64,000 nt of DNA, taken from positions 54,327,048 through 54,391,047 of the forward strand of contig NC_054741.1 of the NCBI RefSeq assembly GCF_018143015.1, in the 5' to 3' direction. How positions within the stretch are numbered: the first letter of the stretch is position 1; every line of letters starts with the position of its first letter. The notes beneath the pieces are model-generated. The model worked only from the letters and a program-made list of their open reading frames with translations. It searched no databases and had not been told where the DNA came from. The translations under genes and the position numbers were made by a program. This document shows positions 23,950-37,000 of this stretch, piece after piece. The stretch comes from Lytechinus variegatus. Taxonomy: Eukaryota > Echinodermata > Echinoidea > Temnopleuroida > Toxopneustidae.

Positions 23950-24480
23950 TTAAGATCAAGTCCACCCCAGAAAAAAATGTTGCTTTTCATAACAACCATA
24001 ACACTGAAAATTTCACCAAAATCATATGTAAAATAAGAAAGTTATGACATTTTAAAATTTTTCTCAAAAAAAGTTATATGCACAACTCAGTGATATGCAA
24101 ATGAGTGGGTCGATTATGTCTATCACTCACTATTTCCTTTTTTTTATTGATTGAATTATACAATATTTCAATTTTTACAGATTTAACAATAACAAGCAAC
24201 TTGACCGAACCATAAAATGTGAAACAAGGTTAGTTCCACATGATCAGGGAGGAATAAAACTCAGTCTCACATGACAAGGTGGAGAAAATCAGAGTATTTC
24301 ATTTATATCAGAATACAAAAGAAATAGTGAGTGGATAACGTCATCAGTCCCCTCATTTGCATACTGTTCAGGATGTGCAAGGATTTGCTTCTCATGTCAG
24401 TGGCACAATTTGTTTGTATTCACCTGGACAGTACATTAAATTGGTTTGACTTTTAAAAAATATGAGCTAAAAGGTCACAC
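23950..24480. mobile_element. TTAA-type palindromic MITE, degraded copy
   Basis: It starts ttaagatcaagtccacccc and shares actgaaaatttcaccaaaat, gaaagttatgacatttt and ttatatgcac with the family element at 34736-36182. The right terminus is unclear. Confidence 0.5.
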
Positions 24481-25370
24481 TTGTCACCTGTGTCTGTGAT
24501 ATGTTACAAACATGAAGCCCAGAAAAAATTGCATTCGAAAATGATTATTTAGTGCTTCAAAAAGTGAAATATAAAGTGACCAGAAACACCATCTTAATTT
24601 CATCCCATACACTTATGTGTACTATTTAGGTGTCCATAAGACGCCTTTTTACAAAATCGGGGTTTGCCTTGTAGTTTTAGCTTTTCATTCTCAATAATGG
24701 TTGTTTTCAGGGTTTATTAGTTCTAATACATGCACTTGTACACATGTTTCATCTTGGTTTGAGAATTTTTTAAATCGGCTGCTCACAAAATTAAACGAAC
24801 AGAAGCAAATCTCTTGACACAGGTGTCACGAGTCATAACCCCCCTAACAATGAACCTGACCATGGTGTCGTTGGTGAAGAGGGATTTATTGATTTTCTCC
24901 TCTCTTTTTTTTCAATGAGTTTCCTGGATCTGGTGGAGGATGTATTGATGTTTTTTTTTTTAACTTGTGAAGAAGGTACGTTTTACTCCGTTTAAGTGGT
25001 TTTGAAAGAGTGTTTTCTGAACAAAAAAGAAAGGACATCAAAAGGGAAATATGTGGATGTGCAAAATGCAAACGGAACATGTTTACCGGTGCGCATTGAT
25101 GCAAATGATACACACAAAGAGTGAAATGTTTTTTTTTTCTATTAATATTTAATTTTCATTTTTTTAATATAACATCCCAGAGACTTGTAAAAAGTCACTA
25201 CACAAGGAACACTTTGTTTACAATGTAAGTGCATAAAAAAGAGAATGAAATTAACAAGCGATGTATGTATATTAGTGTAAAGTATTGTGTCAGAGCATTT
25301 ATTATAGAAAGGTAGAAGTATATTCATCTATAAAATTAAAATGTTTCAATTAAAAATTTATGTAGCTTAG
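24481..25370. other. Non-coding intergenic sequence
   Basis: AT-rich with short homopolymers; no gene or clear element identified. Frames near 24886 and 25142 have no recognisable features. Confidence 0.4.
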
Positions 25371-25378
25371 CTTCATCA

Positions 25379-26190
25379 CATTCAATTAAACAGTATATGG
25401 TTCAAAGGTAAAGAAATGGAATAGATGAGGTCAATCACTGGTTTTATATTTTAATTAGAGAATCATTTTATATCATGCATTTCGTGTTTATTATAAATCT
25501 GCAATAAAGCTCCTTCCATTGTACATATATGACTCGTTTTCGAAAACTTTTGTACAAATCAAAAAGATTTCATAGAACATAATAAGATATTTATCATGCT
25601 AAACATTTTAATTGTGTATGAAAATGATAATTATTTTGTTTCAGTCAAGAAAACAAAACTTGTAGGCATTGTAGTCAATTGAACAGCATATGGTGCTAAG
25701 GTGACAAAGGAAATATTTGAATTTAATCACCAAGTTTGTATATTGGGGACTGATGACTAATATTATGTAGTGCTTCATATAAACTGTGTTTATTATAAAT
25801 CTTTACTAAAGTTCCTTTTATTGTACATATGTTACTCTATTCATAACTTTCTACAAATTAATGATATTTCATAAACATAATCAGATAGGTGTGAAAATGT
25901 ATGTGATATTTTTTTCTTCTAAATAATTAAAAAGAAAAGCATTAGATTTGAAATCAGTTTACATAAATACATGTACATCATTAGCTGCCTATTGAGTTTC
26001 TATTTCTTTTGGAAAATTAATTCTACATAGTATCATTTAGGATTAGTATAAAATATGATACCAAACTAGATTTTTTTTCAGTTCTTATATTGTTTAAATT
26101 TTAATCTGCAGTAATGTCCCTCCATTTTTTATAACTTTTATTCAATTAATAAGATTTCATCAACATATCATGTTCACTTCAACATTGTTT
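25379..26190 (+). repeat. Diverged tandem repeat of about 290 bp, two full and one partial copy
   Basis: caattaaacagtatatggtt (25382) and caattgaacagcatatggtg (25676) begin units that share gtttattataaatct, aaagttcctt / aaagctcctt, attgtacatat and aagatttcat / atgatatttcat. A third weaker copy runs from about 26050 (taatctgcagtaatgtccct ... aagatttcatcaaca). Non-coding. Confidence 0.6.
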
Positions 26191-26539
26191 GCAAGGTTCA
26201 AATTACATGGGATAAGTTATATCTGAACTTTATGATAGGTTGTATATTTTTACCAGTATTAAAATACCAATCTGCCTTATATTGTAAAAAAAAGTAATGT
26301 TTCTTTTGTGAATAAAGTCTGTATTCAATTAATTTGACATTTTGCATCAGTTGCAATAATGGTTTGATTTGAATATATTCATGTGTTACATTTGAGACGA
26401 TTGACATGTGTATAGGGAATTTTTTGATGGACAATGGGTAGTTTCCCCTCCCCCTTTTGTATTTAAGTGATCAATTCACCCTGAAAGAAACGTTTGTTGT
26501 AAAAATAGCAGAAAACATATTTGTGAAGGTTTTAGGAAA

Positions 26540-26900
26540 ATCTGAGGGGGGGTGCCCCTCACTTTTTCAAGCACTGAAAAGTGCTCTATTTTGGCAAAAT
26601 AAAATGTCCCCTCATCGTGTACTGTGGCCCTTTCACCTGAAGAGGACCCATTTTAAGTGTTAGCAAGTGCCCTTTCACAAATCAGTACCCCTTTTTACCC
26701 AAGAAAAGTGTCCCGTGATCGTGTTCTATGCCAGCAATTTTATACCTCAGAAAGACCAATTTTATACCATTAGCAAGTGCCCCTTTGCCGCCTTATAGGT
26801 GCCCTTTCTTGTATCAGTGCCCCTCGCAAAAGTGTTCTGTGCTCCTTTCACATTAAGCACCCCTTTGAAACAAGAAAACGGTATTCTCATTTTTATATGT
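26540..26900 (+). repeat. Degenerate repeat of GTGCCCCTTT-like phrases
   Basis: About ten loosely periodic occurrences of tgcccctttc/gtgccctttc separated by AT-rich spacers of about 20-35 bases. No reading frame spans it. Its origin is not recognised. Confidence 0.5.
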
Positions 26901-28061
26901 TATTTCTTATAAATTTTATGTGATACAACGTATCTAGCCCCCTCAAAATTTTTGGCTCATCATGCCACTGTATATGAGTCTCTTTCTTTTCTTTGTCTTT
27001 AAGATTGTGCCTTTTTTGACAGAAGAGGTCCCCTTTATTCCATGTGCCCCTCCTACTTTCAACTTCGCTCTGCCGTCCCTGAGAAAATCATGATCAGAAT
27101 TTTAAGTTTTTGAATTGTGACGTCATGAATGATCAGCTCCCCCATGTAATATAAAATGCATGAATTTCATTTTTTAATGGTTCCTGATGACTTAGTTTCG
27201 TTTTCTTTTCATGATCGGGTGTAAAATGATTTTGCCTTAATTGATATACAAACGGTACATTAAAAACCATTTTTAATTTTCTGAGAATATGACATTTCAA
27301 TGATTTTATTTTACCAAATCACTCGCACATGACGTCACAATTAACTGATCAATTAATTAATATTCTTATAACTTTTTACTTTAATGGATTCATCTCAAAC
27401 CTTCAGCAAATTTTTTTTCTGCTATTTTTACAATAAATATTTTGTCGGGGTGAAATGAATAAAAAGAGAGAATATGAAAGCGATTGAATTTTGACAGTAT
27501 AGTATATTCACTGATATATTTCATGTAACTCACAATATTGTACCCTTCCCATAAAAAAAGGAGCATCCCTGATGTAACATTTAGTCCCTTTGTAGTCAGA
27601 ATCGATGAACAGAGTGCGAATAGGCAATTATTCATTAATGTTTTGATTGGAAAGAAAATAGGATCATACGAGAATTTTTGTAAAAAATTATCATAAAGTA
27701 GGCCTAGGCCCTCGCACTTTCCAAGAGAATGGTAGTGGTAAGGCTAGGATTTCCTTATTTTATTTGAATGTTGAATGTTCTGCCTAGTTTATGTATTATC
27801 TTAATCTTATATATTAAAGTAACTGAAATAACCTATAATTAGAAATTAGAGAAAATATACATAAACATTCTACTAGTATTTTGACAGGTCATGGACCTAC
27901 TACTAGGTCCATGGAGATATCTACTGTACTGCGCTAAAACGCGAGATGGCGCTCGACTGAAATAGAATTGTGGATCAATGTCGGAATCGTTCAGTGTATT
28001 TTGCATCGGTTCTAGGTGAAAAGCGCCAAATTTATCAAGGTTTTGGAGGAGCTCAAACAGC
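26901..28061 (+). promoter_or_regulatory. 5' flank and probable promoter of the zinc-finger gene
   Basis: Most of this is AT-rich and non-coding. The last about 150 bases before the ATG (ggcgctcgactgaaatag region) are less AT-rich and probably hold the 5' UTR. No TATA box was seen. The ATG at 28062 lies in ...aacagcATGg, with G at +4, an acceptable start context. Confidence 0.3.
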
Positions 28062-31000
28062 ATGGAAGATGTTGAAAATATTCCAGGAGACTTAGGGAAT
28101 GAGTCGGTGGATGCTTCGCAAGTGCATATCGTTAGCCAGAAGGGTAACTATCAATTAACGGCTAGACAAATTCAACAACTGGCGTGGCATAGTTTTCTAT
28201 GTAAAACGTGTGTGATGAATGTATGGGTGGCCAGGCGCGCAGTGCAGTGCATTTTGCTTGCACAAATTTTGAATGCGGTCGAAACTATTCTATTCCATAA
28301 TAAACATGATTAACTTACATGTAAACTCTAAATCCGTAATAAATCAAAGTGCAGCTGGATATGCAGTAATGAGTAATGCATAATGCAAGCAAAACAAGTC
28401 TAACTTGTACAATATCATAAATGCAGAAAAAATCCCAGCAAAAAATTATGATTCAATTTCAAATTTATTATTCAAGCCAGGCAGCGGTGTGTTTCACATA
28501 GATTTAATTTTAAGTATGATTTAGTCTTAGGCAAGGCTCCACATTAACTTTTTTTGGTGGTGGCCCGTTCGGGCCACCAAAACCTTCAAATAATTTTTTT
28601 TGGTGGCCCACTAATAAGGTTTGGTGGCCCGAAAAATATAAAGAAAAACATTAATTAAAAATGAATAAAACAAACTGAAATATTCTGCAATCACTAACAC
28701 GTACCACTATTCTTTGTACATCTTGTATGTAAATCGTGCTTGCTGTTATTTTACTTTGCTTAATTTGTGGTAATATATATATATTGTTCTATCATTGTAA
28801 ATATGAAATGATTGAAAGAGAATAAAAGAATTGTATTGTTCCCAGGTTGTGTAGATTTTTAATCTCCGTATAGACACATACTCATAATGGTAGAGTAAAT
28901 AAATAGTGCATATATCAAACTCAGATAGATTTACAAAACAATGATTTTTCCTTTCTTCCTTTGATTGTAAAACCTAGATTATGCAGGCCCCAAATCCAGT
29001 TTATTTTCTCTTTTCCAGCATATTATAGCAGGAGAAAATCACATGTTGCAGAATGAGAACAATGTGTACAAGGGGGGAAATAAACAAAAATAATTTTTAG
29101 AATAGTATATTGAAAAAAGGAAACAAAAATTGTAAAAATGAATACGGTAAGTGAAATAAAACAAAAGAAAAAATGAAGAAAGAAAAAAACAAAGAACAGG
29201 TCATAAAAAAAATTTGAGAAAAAACAAAAGAAAATTTAAGAAAAATGAATAAAACAAAATTATCAAAAAAATGGGGAAAATTATTATTATTCAGTAGAAA
29301 CATGTTCTTTAATCAAGCATTTTCAATGGGAAGGGGTATAAATGGTTTAATCACTGAAAAAAATGAAAGAAAAAAATAAAATAGCAAAAGTTATCTGGAA
29401 AAAACAGTGAGAAAATTCCTTCCCTATATTTGACAAAATGATGGAAAAAAATCACATGTCATATCAATGAAATGCCTTCCCAAAGTATTTACTTCCTTGA
29501 GAGTGGTTTAAGAAGTCATTTGTAAACAAGAAAGAAAGAGCGGCCTATTTATTTTTGGCTCAAAGAGACACAGCTTCGAAATAAACCAAATATCAACATA
29601 CATACAAATGCACATATGGGACTGTGATGTACTCACCTATGTGTTTTAATGCATTTGGAAATCGGTCTTTTTGAGTCAAAAGAGAGGTCATAATTCCTCC
29701 TTTTAATGCTTGCAATTAATCAGGTTTCAGTAATATGGACTGTAGAAGGGCATTTCATTGGTGTAAAATGTGACTTTGACGTAGATTTCCAAAGTTCTGG
29801 GGAAGATTTCTTAGCAGTAACATTTCGTATCGCAGCTCCCTGGGTCTGAATAGTCTGCTCGTGCACAGCTAGCTGCATTGGTTTCATGCATGCAAAGCTC
29901 AGCCAGACAGCCGGCGTGGCCGGCTACTGTATGCTAGCAGTAGGCCTACATACTGTCATGACTATGCAATCTTTGTGTGTGTGTATTTGTGTGTAGATTA
30001 ACAAAAAAGGCGCATGACGAATTGGCTTGCAATTTTAACTGTAGAAGGTTGATAAATGCATGCAAAATCGGGAGAAAAATTGTGCTGCATATCATGTACG
30101 CGTCAACATTTAAGTGTGACCTAAGCCTTGACTTAGGTCACACTTAAATGTTGACGCGTACATGATATGCAGCGCGCAATCTTATTGATCAATGTGCAGT
30201 AGCAGTAGTGCGCGTCCTCTAGTCACTTACATGTAAGTGCGACTCAAACTCGACTTACATGTAAGTGCGACTCAAACTCAAAGTCATATGGTCAGTTCCC
30301 CTATGTCTGCGCGGTCTCCCAAGTCTGCGCACCCGCGTACCTGCACGATTCTAGTAAAAGAAGATACGCAACAAGCATGAACCTTACACATGCAATACAT
30401 AGACAGGTATTTATAAAAAAATCTGGCTCAAAATGGTTGAAAAATAAAGAATTCAGGGCATTTCATGTGACGGCCTCAAAAATGCAGTCTTTGTCATCAA
30501 AATCCCCGAATCATGTGCAAAGTGAATGGGTGCGCAGACATGGGGTACCATTGTTTTTTTCAATCTGAAAATGACTTCCCTAGGTTTTTTAAAGAAAATC
30601 CTATATTTTCTTTCATTTTTTGATGAGAAATTTGGTACACTTACTCTTAATATAAGGAACATTATCAACTGAAAGATTTTGTGAAATAAGAAATTCATGT
30701 TAACTCTGAGCTCAAATTGTTAGGTGCGCAGACTTGGGGCCCACCATCATACTTAAATCTTTGTGAAACACCCCCACAGAGCTACCAAGTCTCACGCATT
30801 ATGCGTGAGACTCAAGCATTTTGGACTCTTGTTCATCCCCTCAAATCTCTGTCTCACGCAACTATCACAGCCTATCCCCATATACATTGTACACAATGTC
30901 TGTGATCTCACTCAGATTCACAAAAAATCTCACGCATAGCTGGTCTTTGAACTTGGCATCTCTGAGGGGACCCCCATTCTCACACTCAAATTTCCGTTCC

Positions 31001-34000
31001 AAGGCATGGCATTTTTGTCTAATTGAGAAAAAGAACAAAGAAAGCCGCTCCTAGGCGTAACATTTTCTTATCGAGAAAAAAGAAATCCGCTCTAAAGCTT
31101 CGCATATTTTTCGTTACGCCGTTCCGGTCGCATTGATCTGCTACAAATGACCTGCAATTTTGGTGAAATTGAGCCTAGACACTGGGCCTATACATTGTAT
31201 CTCTAAAAAAAAAACCTATTCACTTTTTAAATGGCTGCCTGATTAAAAAATATATCTCTGGGGGGGTGTATATATGGAAAGCCAATAAAGTCAACTTTCA
31301 AGTGACAGCAAATACATGTAGTTGGAAAACTTTTCATACTCGAGTGAGCTCTGCCCACTTAAATAAAGGGTGTGAAAATTAGGCTGGGCAGGAATTAGCC
31401 CTCCAATTTCTTTCAGTTTTTTAGAGGCGAGTGTTTTAATTGAAACTTTCAAAGCTAAGTTAGTTGTGATAAATTATTGAGATCAGTTAGTTTCCTTAGC
31501 AAATTTTGAGATCAGATTTGGCTTCCTTAGCAAATGTTGTGAATTATTAAAATTGAAATTTAATTCATGAGTCAACATGACATGCAATTTTAGTGTAGGA
31601 TTTTAATTTTAGTATGTGGATTTCAAAAGTGTGTTGGTGAGAGGCGGGATAATGTGATGACCAGTATTTGTTGCATATGGGGGGGGGGGGAGATAGGGTA
31701 TTGAAAAAAGACATTCTTTGTGCTCTTTTACAAATTACAAGTCATAGGCAACATGTACGGTACTCCTCTCTCTCCCTCTCTCTCTCTCACTTGCTGGCTG
31801 GTATTCAAAACTTAACTGCTAAGTGCCCATTGGTTGATGGGTCAGTGAATTATTACTAAGAAATTGATGGATTATGATGATTTATCCAATAATTTGTTGA
31901 GAAAGCTGACCGATGAGTAAACGTTTGAAGATCAGACTGATTGTTGATTAAATGACTGATAGATTAAAGATGATGCCCCAATTTTCAGAAGTTATTATTA
32001 AATTAACAGTCTGTTCTGTTTGATTTCATGTGATCATGTGTAATAGCAATCGGTCCTTCAACAAGAGGGGAGACAGTGGGGGGGGGGGGGTGGCTAAATG
32101 TTCTGTGACCCCTATCCCATAACCTACTTCACCTACTTAAATCCTATCTCACCCCCTATTTTCCTGACTCATGAACACACTGCTGAGATCCACATGATAG
32201 AGTTAAAATGCTGCAATAAAAATTGCAATTCATGTTCAATCATGCATTAAATTTCAATTAAATAATAGAATTTGCTCAACAACCAAAACTGATCACGATT
32301 GGTCATGAATTTATAACAACACTCAACTTTGCAAGTTCCAAAAGACTCGCCTCTAAAAAGCTGAAAGAAATTGGAAGGCTATTTCCTGCCCAATCTAATT
32401 TCCATACCCTTTATTTAAGTGGGCAGTGCTCACTCAAGCATGAATAGTTATCCAACTTTTTGGCGTCATTTGAAAGTTTACTTTATTGCCTTATACATAC
32501 AATTGTAGGTCTTAACACCCAAGGTGATTAATTTTTTATTTGGCAGCCATTTCAAAAGTGTATAGTTTTCTTTTGAGATGCACTGTAGACTCGTGTATGA
32601 TCGAATGTGGTAAACAATGATGGATTTCTCTTGAAAATCCACATTTAACACATTCATTTTGGAAAACATGGAATTAAACATTAATACATCTAATGCGTAT
32701 AGACTGGAGCATAGATTCTAGATCCATGACTTTGCTCTCTACTTATTCTAGGCATATTTGTCCATATTCTGAAGTCGGGTTTAAAGTTGTGGTTACATAA
32801 ATCAGTAACAGTAGAGATACCATATGTTGGCTCATTTGGCTCTCAAATCATTCATAATTATCTAGGAAGTATAAATAGATGATTGTCTTCACCATCGATG
32901 AATCAGGAAAGAGCACAGTAAACATAAGAAACATACAACCTAATAACAATTTTGACACTTTTGGCTTGCCATAATTTTAGGACAGAGTTGGAACATGGTC
33001 TAAGTTAAACCTGACTTCAGAATACGGGCCAGAGGCATAACTTCTGCATCTCTTCTCATCTGAATCCAACTTGTTAATCATGATGGATGATTTCTTTTGT
33101 GAATTTAGTTATTACATTTTATTTTAGAAAGTTTGTTTTGTTTTGAACAGATATCCATGATTTTTGGGAGCATGTGTCAACTGGAGACCGCATCAACGAT
33201 GTCTGTACGACTTTTGAGTCTGAGAGTAAGCAGGTGATTGAGAAGCTCTATCAACAGTCTGCTTCCGTGGGAGGTAAATCTGAATCCAACCTGTTAATCA
33301 TGATGGGTGACTTCAAGTTCAGTCTTTTCTTCTTTGTGTGCTCATGCAGAAAATGTATTTTATGGATTCCTTTATAGATCTACAGAATCCAACAGGGGGA
33401 AAAATTGTAACATGCTTGTTTATGTTTTCTATTTCCTTGAATTGCTTTATTTGAAGATCCTAACTTTTCCCCCCAAATATTAGAATAAGTAAAGGTAAAT
33501 TAAAATCATCTTGGACAATAATGAATTTAAATAATTTTAACGTTCAGGTTGACTTTGGGATTGATGTGGTTTATAATATTGATGACATCTCTTTTTCTTA
33601 TCATTTATGTATCTTTGCAAATATGAGAGAATCAATTATTTCTGAAAGAGATGCAGTCAAACACAACTCCAAAAATCAAACGCAACTTGATTGTGTGTGA
33701 GCCAATCAGACCTTGTAGTAAGGTCTTGCGCTTGAATTATTGAGTGGCAATGCAACGGGACCAAGAACTACTTGTAATTTTCATATTTCATTTCATTTAT
33801 TTTACCATTTAAAATCAACATAGTACATGAACACCATAAAATAAGTATCATATCAAATCATCCATCAACAAAATAACAATTTAAACATGTCCAGGACCCA
33901 AAAAGAAGCAAAACAAAACTGCTTATAAGCTTGGCCCTACATAAAAATACATGTAAAATATTGGAGTATAGACTACACATACACACACCCACCCATACAC

Positions 34001-37000
34001 TCACTTGCATACCCATCCTGTACATCCATGCTTATATTGCTTAATTTGTTCTGCCTGTCTCTTATACTTCCAGAGCAATTTGCAGTGGCCAATTTCTTGT
34101 TGCAGATTGGGGCACTCCAATTCCGTGTTCAGAAGAATCCAGAAGATGAGAATGAATTGCAGACCATCAGTAAGTACAATAAGGTCAAACCTGCTCTAAT
34201 GACTGCCTGTCATAGAAGGACCACAGGTCTGTCTATCTAGACCACAAGTTTCATTTCCCTAAAATAATCCATAAAAACTGCCTGCCTGGCACCCCCCCCC
34301 CGAAAAAAAAATGTAGGGGTTGGGGGCTACTTTTGATAACCTACTGCCTAATAGAGCTAATTCTGCATCATTGTATATATGCAATATTCTTGCAGTGAAT
34401 GGGGTGTTTTCAAGGCTCTTTTTTTTATTTTCAAGGGCTCTTTTGAGCATCTTGAGGGGTGAAATTGCCCTGAGTCCCTGTGTAATTCCCCTATGTTGAG
34501 ACTTGAGATGGACCATCATCATTTAGCCTTAGGCTAAATATTTTTTTCACTCTGGTCTGTGTTTCATTTCTTTAAACTCTACCTGGCAATTGACAGAAGG
34601 TCTAGTGTGAGCATTTTGGCTAGCTGTCACTTGGGCTAAATATCACTTGGTCTAATTATCACTTTCACCAATTACCATTTTGTCTTCATTGTCAAAGTGA
34701 AAATTACTGTACTCAGAGTTTGGTTAGATTATTAAAGGACAAGTCCACCCCAACAAAAACTTGATTTGAATAAAAAGAGAAAAATTCAACAAGCATAACA
34801 CTGAAAATTTCATCAAAATCGGATGTGAAATAAGAAAGTTATGACATTTTAAAGTTTCGCTTCATTTCACAAAACAGTTATATGCACATCTCGGTCGGTA
34901 TGCAAATGAGGGAACTGATGACATCACTCACTATTTCTTTTGTATTTTATTATATGAAATATGAAATATTTTGATTTTCTCGTCATTGTCATGTGAAATG
35001 AAGTTTCATTCCTCCCTGAACACGTGGAATTTCATTATTTTATCATTTTGTGCCTCAGGCAAGGAGGTCCTAATCATCAAATTCTTAAAAAATGAAATAT
35101 TGTATAATTCAAACAATAAAAAACAAAAGAAATAGTGAGTGGGTGACATCATCGACTCTCATTTGGATGTAACTGGCTCGTTCATGCATGGACCTATCGC
35201 ACATGGACATTCAACAAATCCTCTCCTTTGGGCCAAAGACCGTCACCGCTAATCCTTTTATAAACAGAGCGCTGGCAGCTGACGCCCATCAAGCCGGTCG
35301 TAAAACACGCTATCACTGATGGACAGCGGAAATCAATTGTGCGCTGCTCCTACCCATTACGATGTTGTTCGTTCACTTTATCAAAAGCAATGCACAGCAG
35401 CGAACGTTAGCGCTATGAAAATGATTGCAGAAACAAGAAAACAGGCGTGCATAAACATATTTTTTTCGTACATCGCAAATAACCGCACATGAAATGCATT
35501 GACATCACCTTGCTGATCAGTATATTTACGACACAGATGCAGTTAAAATTTGACGGAGAAATGTGCGGAAAACCGTTAAAAATGCATCTATTTCGGACAA
35601 TATTGATGTCGATAGTAGTGCTTACCTTCGGTCAGAAGTTGATTTTCATTTTGGCGTAAAATTCCACAGGATTGATGAAATTTAACGGGATTTTTTTTTG
35701 ATGGTCAGACGACAATCGCACATTATAGACAGCCTAAAATTATGTACTGAAAAACAGGATATGAATTGCGCATTGCATTCTAGGTAATGTAGGGACTTTC
35801 CATTTTGGCAATCGGGGCTAAAACATGACCGTCTTTGGTCGAAAGAGGGCCAGTGATCGATCGGTGACGATCATTGGCCGAAAGGAGCTTGTGTAAACAA
35901 TCGCCCCGGGCGGTCGTCGTAAAAACCGCGTAAAGAGAAAGTTAAGGGTTAGACAGCGATTTTGACAGCTGGAAACAGGTGGTGGTCATAAAATGCTCTC
36001 GTTGAATGTCCATTCGTAATAGGTCCATGGTTCATGTAACTATTTTGTTAAAAATAAGCGAAACTTTGAAAAATCATAAGTTTCTTATTTTACATGCGAT
36101 TTTGCTGAAATTTTCAGCATTGTGCTCGTCTGATTTTTCTCTATTGATTCCAATTAATATTTTTCTGAGGTGGACTTGACCTTTAAATGGTCCGTATTCT
36201 CAAAAGAGGTTTACCATTTGACCATGGTACAAAACCATTGACTATGCAGATTTATTTCATGAAAGCACTTCATTTTAAGCGCACTTTGCTGAAAGCACGC
36301 ATTTAATTGGATTAAACTTTGTGTACATGATGAAATAAGTGCATTAATGCTAAATTAATGTTAAAAAATCTGCATAGTCCGTTGTTTTGTACCATGGTAC
36401 AATTGAAATCTCTTTTGAGAGTACGGGCCCATGGGTTGGCAAAACTAGATATTATAGTCCTTTGGACACCATAGCTTTATGGGGTGATATCCAATCAGAA
36501 GAAAGGATGAAGAAGGGTCTTTATTCAGAAGGGGAAAGAACACCAAGAGAGAGAGCAGCCCTCAATACTTCATATTATGTGAATATGAGAATGATATTCG
36601 CCACAGTTGAACCTTTACGTAGCTATAAAATTTAAACAGATTTTGAACATTTTAGCAGTGACGTCTGTCTCTTGGATGCTGTTGAGTTTTTTGTTTGAAC
36701 AATCTTGTAGGGGTATTTCAGACTGCAAATTAGGTGATTTGAACAGATCAATAATATAAGACAAATAAAGTACTGATATGTCAAAATTGGACATGGACTA
36801 ACAAATTTATTGCATTATTTCCGCGAAGCAGCTCGATGTGTGTTCTCATGAATATTTATTGAGTTAATAGCAGATTATGTCATGTCTCCACTTATTATCT
36901 TGTATTTTATAATATCAAATTATGTTTATTCAAATTTTGATCTCCGAGAATAAGAATTGATGCTAAATCACTGAGTAAGGTGATCATTGATGAAGTTGTG

